The translations under genes were made by a program, and so were the position numbers. Positions 8,117 to 10,221 of a stretch of 10,221 nucleotides of DNA are shown piece after piece. Position 1 is the stretch's first letter. Every line of letters starts with the position of its first letter. The stretch is from Larix sibirica (lineage: Eukaryota > Streptophyta > Pinopsida > Pinales > Pinaceae): the NCBI GenBank assembly GCA_004151065.3, contig NWUY0300018550.1, positions 69,424-79,644 of the forward strand, given 5' to 3'. The notes under the pieces are model-generated. The model had not been told where the DNA came from and ran no database searches. It saw nothing but the letters and a program-made list of their open reading frames with translations.

Positions 8117-8140
8117 GTTTTTATGTTTTTATGTTTTTAT
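8117..8140 (+). repeat. three perfect copies of an 8-bp repeat
   Basis: GTTTTTAT is repeated exactly at 8117, 8125 and 8133 and runs straight into the TATATAAAA sequence at 8138-8146. Position and spacing suggest part of the LTR promoter, or replication slippage in a T-rich tract. Confidence 0.85.
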
Positions 8141-8146
8141 ATAAAA
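8138..8146 (+). promoter_or_regulatory. candidate TATA box of the putative LTR
   Basis: TATATAAAA matches the plant TATA consensus. The richer GGGACGTGGG sequence about 20-30 bases downstream is where initiation would be expected. It depends on the LTR interpretation, and the region is AT-rich enough for chance matches. Confidence 0.35.
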
Positions 8147-8172
8147 GTAAAAATATAAAACGGGACGTGGGT

Positions 8173-8191
8173 CACTTGGAGAGACCAAGTG
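8173..8191 (+). other. 7-bp stem hairpin in the presumed LTR leader
   Basis: CACTTGG (8173-8179) and CCAAGTG (8185-8191) are perfectly complementary across a five-base AGAGA loop, about 30 bases downstream of the TATA box. It would fold in an RNA starting there. Confidence 0.6.
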
Positions 8192-8408
8192 TTTCCATCT
8201 TGCCATTCATAAAACTAATGCATGTAAATGGAAATGGGGATTATTATTCCTTCATCTTGGAAAAAGAATGGTGTGCGTAGGTAAGGTCCAAGAAAACAGA
8301 GAAGGAGAAATGATTGTTTGAGATTGGGTGGAGGCGAACCAGAACCTCTGAACAAATTTCTAAACGGCATTGGCTAAACTCATTTTCGCCTTGAACCATT
8401 AATAAGCA

Positions 8409-8441
8409 TGTGATTGATTGTTGGGTTGTGGTCAATGAAAT
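8409..8441 (+). repeat. 33-bp direct repeat, copy 1
   Basis: This is an exact match to 8668-8700, beginning TGTGATTGATTGTTGGG, with a start-to-start distance of 259 bases. The flanking sequence differs on both sides, so it is not part of a longer tandem unit. Confidence 0.9.
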
Positions 8442-8667
8442 AATGAAATGATGAATTGTGCATGAACCATTCTGGTGGAATTCATGTGTATTGGTTAAGC
8501 AGTGATGGGTTTTCACTGTGGTGCGATTGGAAAGAATCCAGAGTGGGAATTGTGTGGTTTGACATGGAATTGACTGTAACTAATTTTCTTGGATGCATGT
8601 AAACCTATGTTTAATCCCTATGAATTGTGAGGATTGTTGAGTGATGATTCCTGTTGTGGAATGAACC

Positions 8668-8700
8668 TGTGATTGATTGTTGGGTTGTGGTCAATGAAAT
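8668..8700 (+). repeat. 33-bp direct repeat, copy 2, next to an N
   Basis: This second exact copy of 8409-8441 ends only four bases before the unresolved base at 8704. Strand composition changes at this point. The position makes a repeat-induced assembly join plausible. Confidence 0.9.
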
Positions 8701-8703
8701 GGT

Positions 8704-8704
8704 N
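8704..8704. other. ambiguous base N
   Basis: This is a single unresolved base immediately after the repeated 33-mer. Upstream the plus strand is G/T-rich; downstream it becomes C/A-rich. Confidence 0.99.
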
Positions 8705-9299
8705 CACATGCCACACCCAAAGTAGGATTATCAATCCACAAGGGGTGAATTTACACTTATTCCTCTTCAATTCACAACCACACTCATCTCAAAGTGATCC
8801 TCACCCAAAGGAACCTATCCTCTACCCAAGTGGTGTAGGTAAATCCATCCACAACTAACCCTAACCTCTCACTCATTACCCATCAACATACACAATGCCA
8901 AGAAAGGTGCCCCCTTCTCTACACTATAGTCCCTCAAGTTGTCTCCCTCCTCTTTTGGTGCTCCAGTACAAGCCGGCTAGGAAGTCTCCAAGACAAGGCT
9001 CTAGGGGTGTCACACTATAGGAAGGTTCCCTAACCTCCGAGCACCAGTTTATCAAGTTAGTTAGGCTATCTTTTTTATTAGGGTGGGATTGAGTCTTAGA
9101 TTATGATAACTAGTCTTCCTTTGGCTTTCCCCAACCATATCTACCATAACATGGNAACCCTCCTTATTTGATGAAACCCTAAGTCATTGAAGAATTATAA
9201 GAGTGACCTTTCTAGAAGCCACCAAGAAACTATAAATTCAAGTCCATTTTCTTCATTTGACATATCATCAAGTTATATCTCAGATCTGATTTGTTTGGG
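8705..9299. other. C/A-rich non-coding stretch
   Basis: No recognisable gene is present. The plus strand is C/A-rich (CACACCC, CAACCAC, AACCCTAACC), opposite to the G/T-rich sequence on either side. A second single N is at 9155. AAACCCTAA-type words occur near 8859 and 9174. It may be part of the same retroelement, or a segment joined in a different orientation. Confidence 0.4.
9155..9155. other. ambiguous base N
   Basis: This is a single unresolved base in the sequence ATGGNAACCC. Unlike 8704, there is no abrupt composition change beside it. Confidence 0.99.
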
Positions 9300-10209
9300 A
9301 CTGTTCTAGGGTGACGTCAAGGTTGTTTTACTGCTGCTAGGGCTTGGTTGACTGTACCATCCACTTGCTGAAGCTTACTGCTCACCTTTGAGGACTGATC
9401 TAGCTATCCGTGACTGCTTTGGTGAGGCTGCATGCCCTAGTGACTGTTTTGCTGCTCTACGGACTGATTTGAGAGGCCGCCTGCCCTTGAGGTCTGAACC
9501 GTAGTCTTTGTGGGCTGATCTGCTACCCCTACTGCCCTAGCGGACTGTTTGCTGCTGTGTGGTTGTGGTTTGGGCAGGCCGCAGCTGTTTGAAGCATGTT
9601 GGAGATAGGCCGCTGTTGCAAGAGGGCCGTAGCCCTGAGCTGCCTCTTACCCTCTGTTGTGGGCTGTTAGAGCAGGCCACAGCTTGTTGTAGGCTGCTAG
9701 GAGAGGCCACAGCTCTTGGGTTATCCTTCACCCAACCATGGACTGTCTTAGAGGTGGCCGTGACCTGTTTCAGCCTGTTTAGGGCTGCTTGTTGATGCTT
9801 GTGGAGGCTCCTTCTACCTGTGGACTGATCTAGGGCTGATTTACTGTGTTATTGCTGGTTGGGGTCAGATCTACTTGTCTAGGGCTGATCTACTGCGTTA
9901 TCGCTCAGATCTACTTGTCTGGGGTCAGATCTATTGTGTTAAAGCTTGTTTGGATCAGACCTACTTGATTAGGACTGCCTTATGCTCACCTGTAGAATTC
10001 TCTGCCTGTTGGAAACTGGTTTAGGTCAGATTTGATGTCTGATATGTTTTGTTGGGTGACTGCCTGGACTGGGACCTACCTGGTGGTGACTGTCACTTAC
10101 TTTGTTGAGATATGTTTGGGCCTTTGAGTTTGCTACTGCCTTGGGGCTGCCATTTAACTACAGCGTACCTGTTGACTGTCATAAGCTCTTCCTTACCTAT
10201 AGCACATCA
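9300..10209. repeat. degenerate short-period repeat field (GACTG / GGCTG words)
   Basis: The plus strand is built from recurring words such as GGACTGATCTAG (9392-9403 and 9822-9833), GGCCACAGCT, AGGGCTGAT and CAGATCTACTTGTCT. Locally the period is clear: two units of about 30 bp at 9662-9720 sharing GAGGCCACAGCT-like cores, and 40 bp between the two CAGATCTACTTGTCT copies at 9866 and 9906. Elsewhere it is too diverged to give a single unit. Frames here (9537-9731 minus, 9559-9795 plus) are low-complexity, rich in Gln/Ser or Leu/Cys, with no known domain. It resembles the field at 541-2000 in style, but not in words. Confidence 0.65.
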
Positions 10210-10221
10210 TCTCTCTCTCTC
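10210..10221 (+). repeat. (TC)n microsatellite, cut by window end
   Basis: Six TC units run to the last base of the window, so the true length is unknown. Confidence 0.9.

Larger units (their letters stand above)
7777..8703 (+). mobile_element. probable LTR of a plant LTR retrotransposon (start only)
   Basis: The sequence TGTAATACCCCTGG begins at 7777 and resembles LTR starts common in plant Ty3/gypsy-type elements (TGTAATACCC). About 360 bases in, a TATATAAAA box lies at 8138-8146, preceded by three exact GTTTTTAT copies (8117-8140). A short hairpin follows at 8173-8191, where a transcript start would place it in the RNA leader. This order fits a U3-R-U5 plan. I see no matching second LTR, no primer binding site such as TGGTATCAGAGC, and no 3' CA end I can defend. 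The end is set at the N and is arbitrary. Family assignment is inference. Confidence 0.4.

Noticed and set aside
9537-9795. Opposing frames of 64 and 78 residues on both strands
   Set aside because: They are translations of the diverged short-period repeat, rich in Gln/Ser or Leu/Cys, and have no supporting signals.

Overview
The window looks like nuclear DNA of a seed plant with a large, repeat-rich genome. A conifer or other gymnosperm is my best guess, but that is an inference. The base composition is AT-rich, genes are sparse, decayed retroelements are common, and there is no bacterial-style gene packing or RBS-led ORF. The only host gene I can support is the first coding exon of the 26S proteasome ATPase subunit RPT4, on the minus strand (5212-5311). 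It has a good start context, an in-frame upstream stop and a consensus GTATGT donor. Its remaining exons are not visible, so everything from about 5211 down to position 1 is either a first intron longer than 5 kb or an intron running into intergenic DNA. Layout: 1-540 is AT-rich with no recognised gene. 541-2000 is a G/T-rich, decayed low-complexity repeat field with recurrent TTGGAGG and AAACCCTA words. 2000-3150 is unique-looking and AT-rich, with one possible retroposon tail near 2728. 3160-3920 holds three tandem copies of a unit of about 253 bp. 3921-5211 is AT-rich, presumed intronic, sequence. 5212-5311 is RPT4 exon 1, and 5312 to about 5640 is its 5' leader and promoter, including a purine-rich hexamer array. 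5767-6397 is a broken LINE-type RNase H relic on the plus strand, head-to-head with RPT4. 6659-6793 is a SINE-like insertion of 135 bp with 16-bp target site duplications. 6810-7555 has no recognised feature. 7556-7722 is a TG/CA/TA tract with Z-DNA potential. From 7777 a probable LTR-retrotransposon LTR begins, with a palindrome cluster, a TATA box and a leader hairpin. Two single N positions (8704, 9155) lie in the following sequence, the first right after the second copy of a 33-bp repeat. 9300-10221 is a second G/T-rich degenerate short-period repeat field, ending in a (TC)n microsatellite cut by the window edge. The pieces do not form one pathway. One housekeeping gene start sits among mobile-element debris: the LINE relic lies within about 460 bp of the RPT4 start codon, and a tandem repeat lies in the presumed RPT4 intron. 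I found no convincing new multi-gene system. The most informative items are the SINE-like insertion, the intronic tandem repeat, the RPT4 start and the possible assembly junction at 8704.
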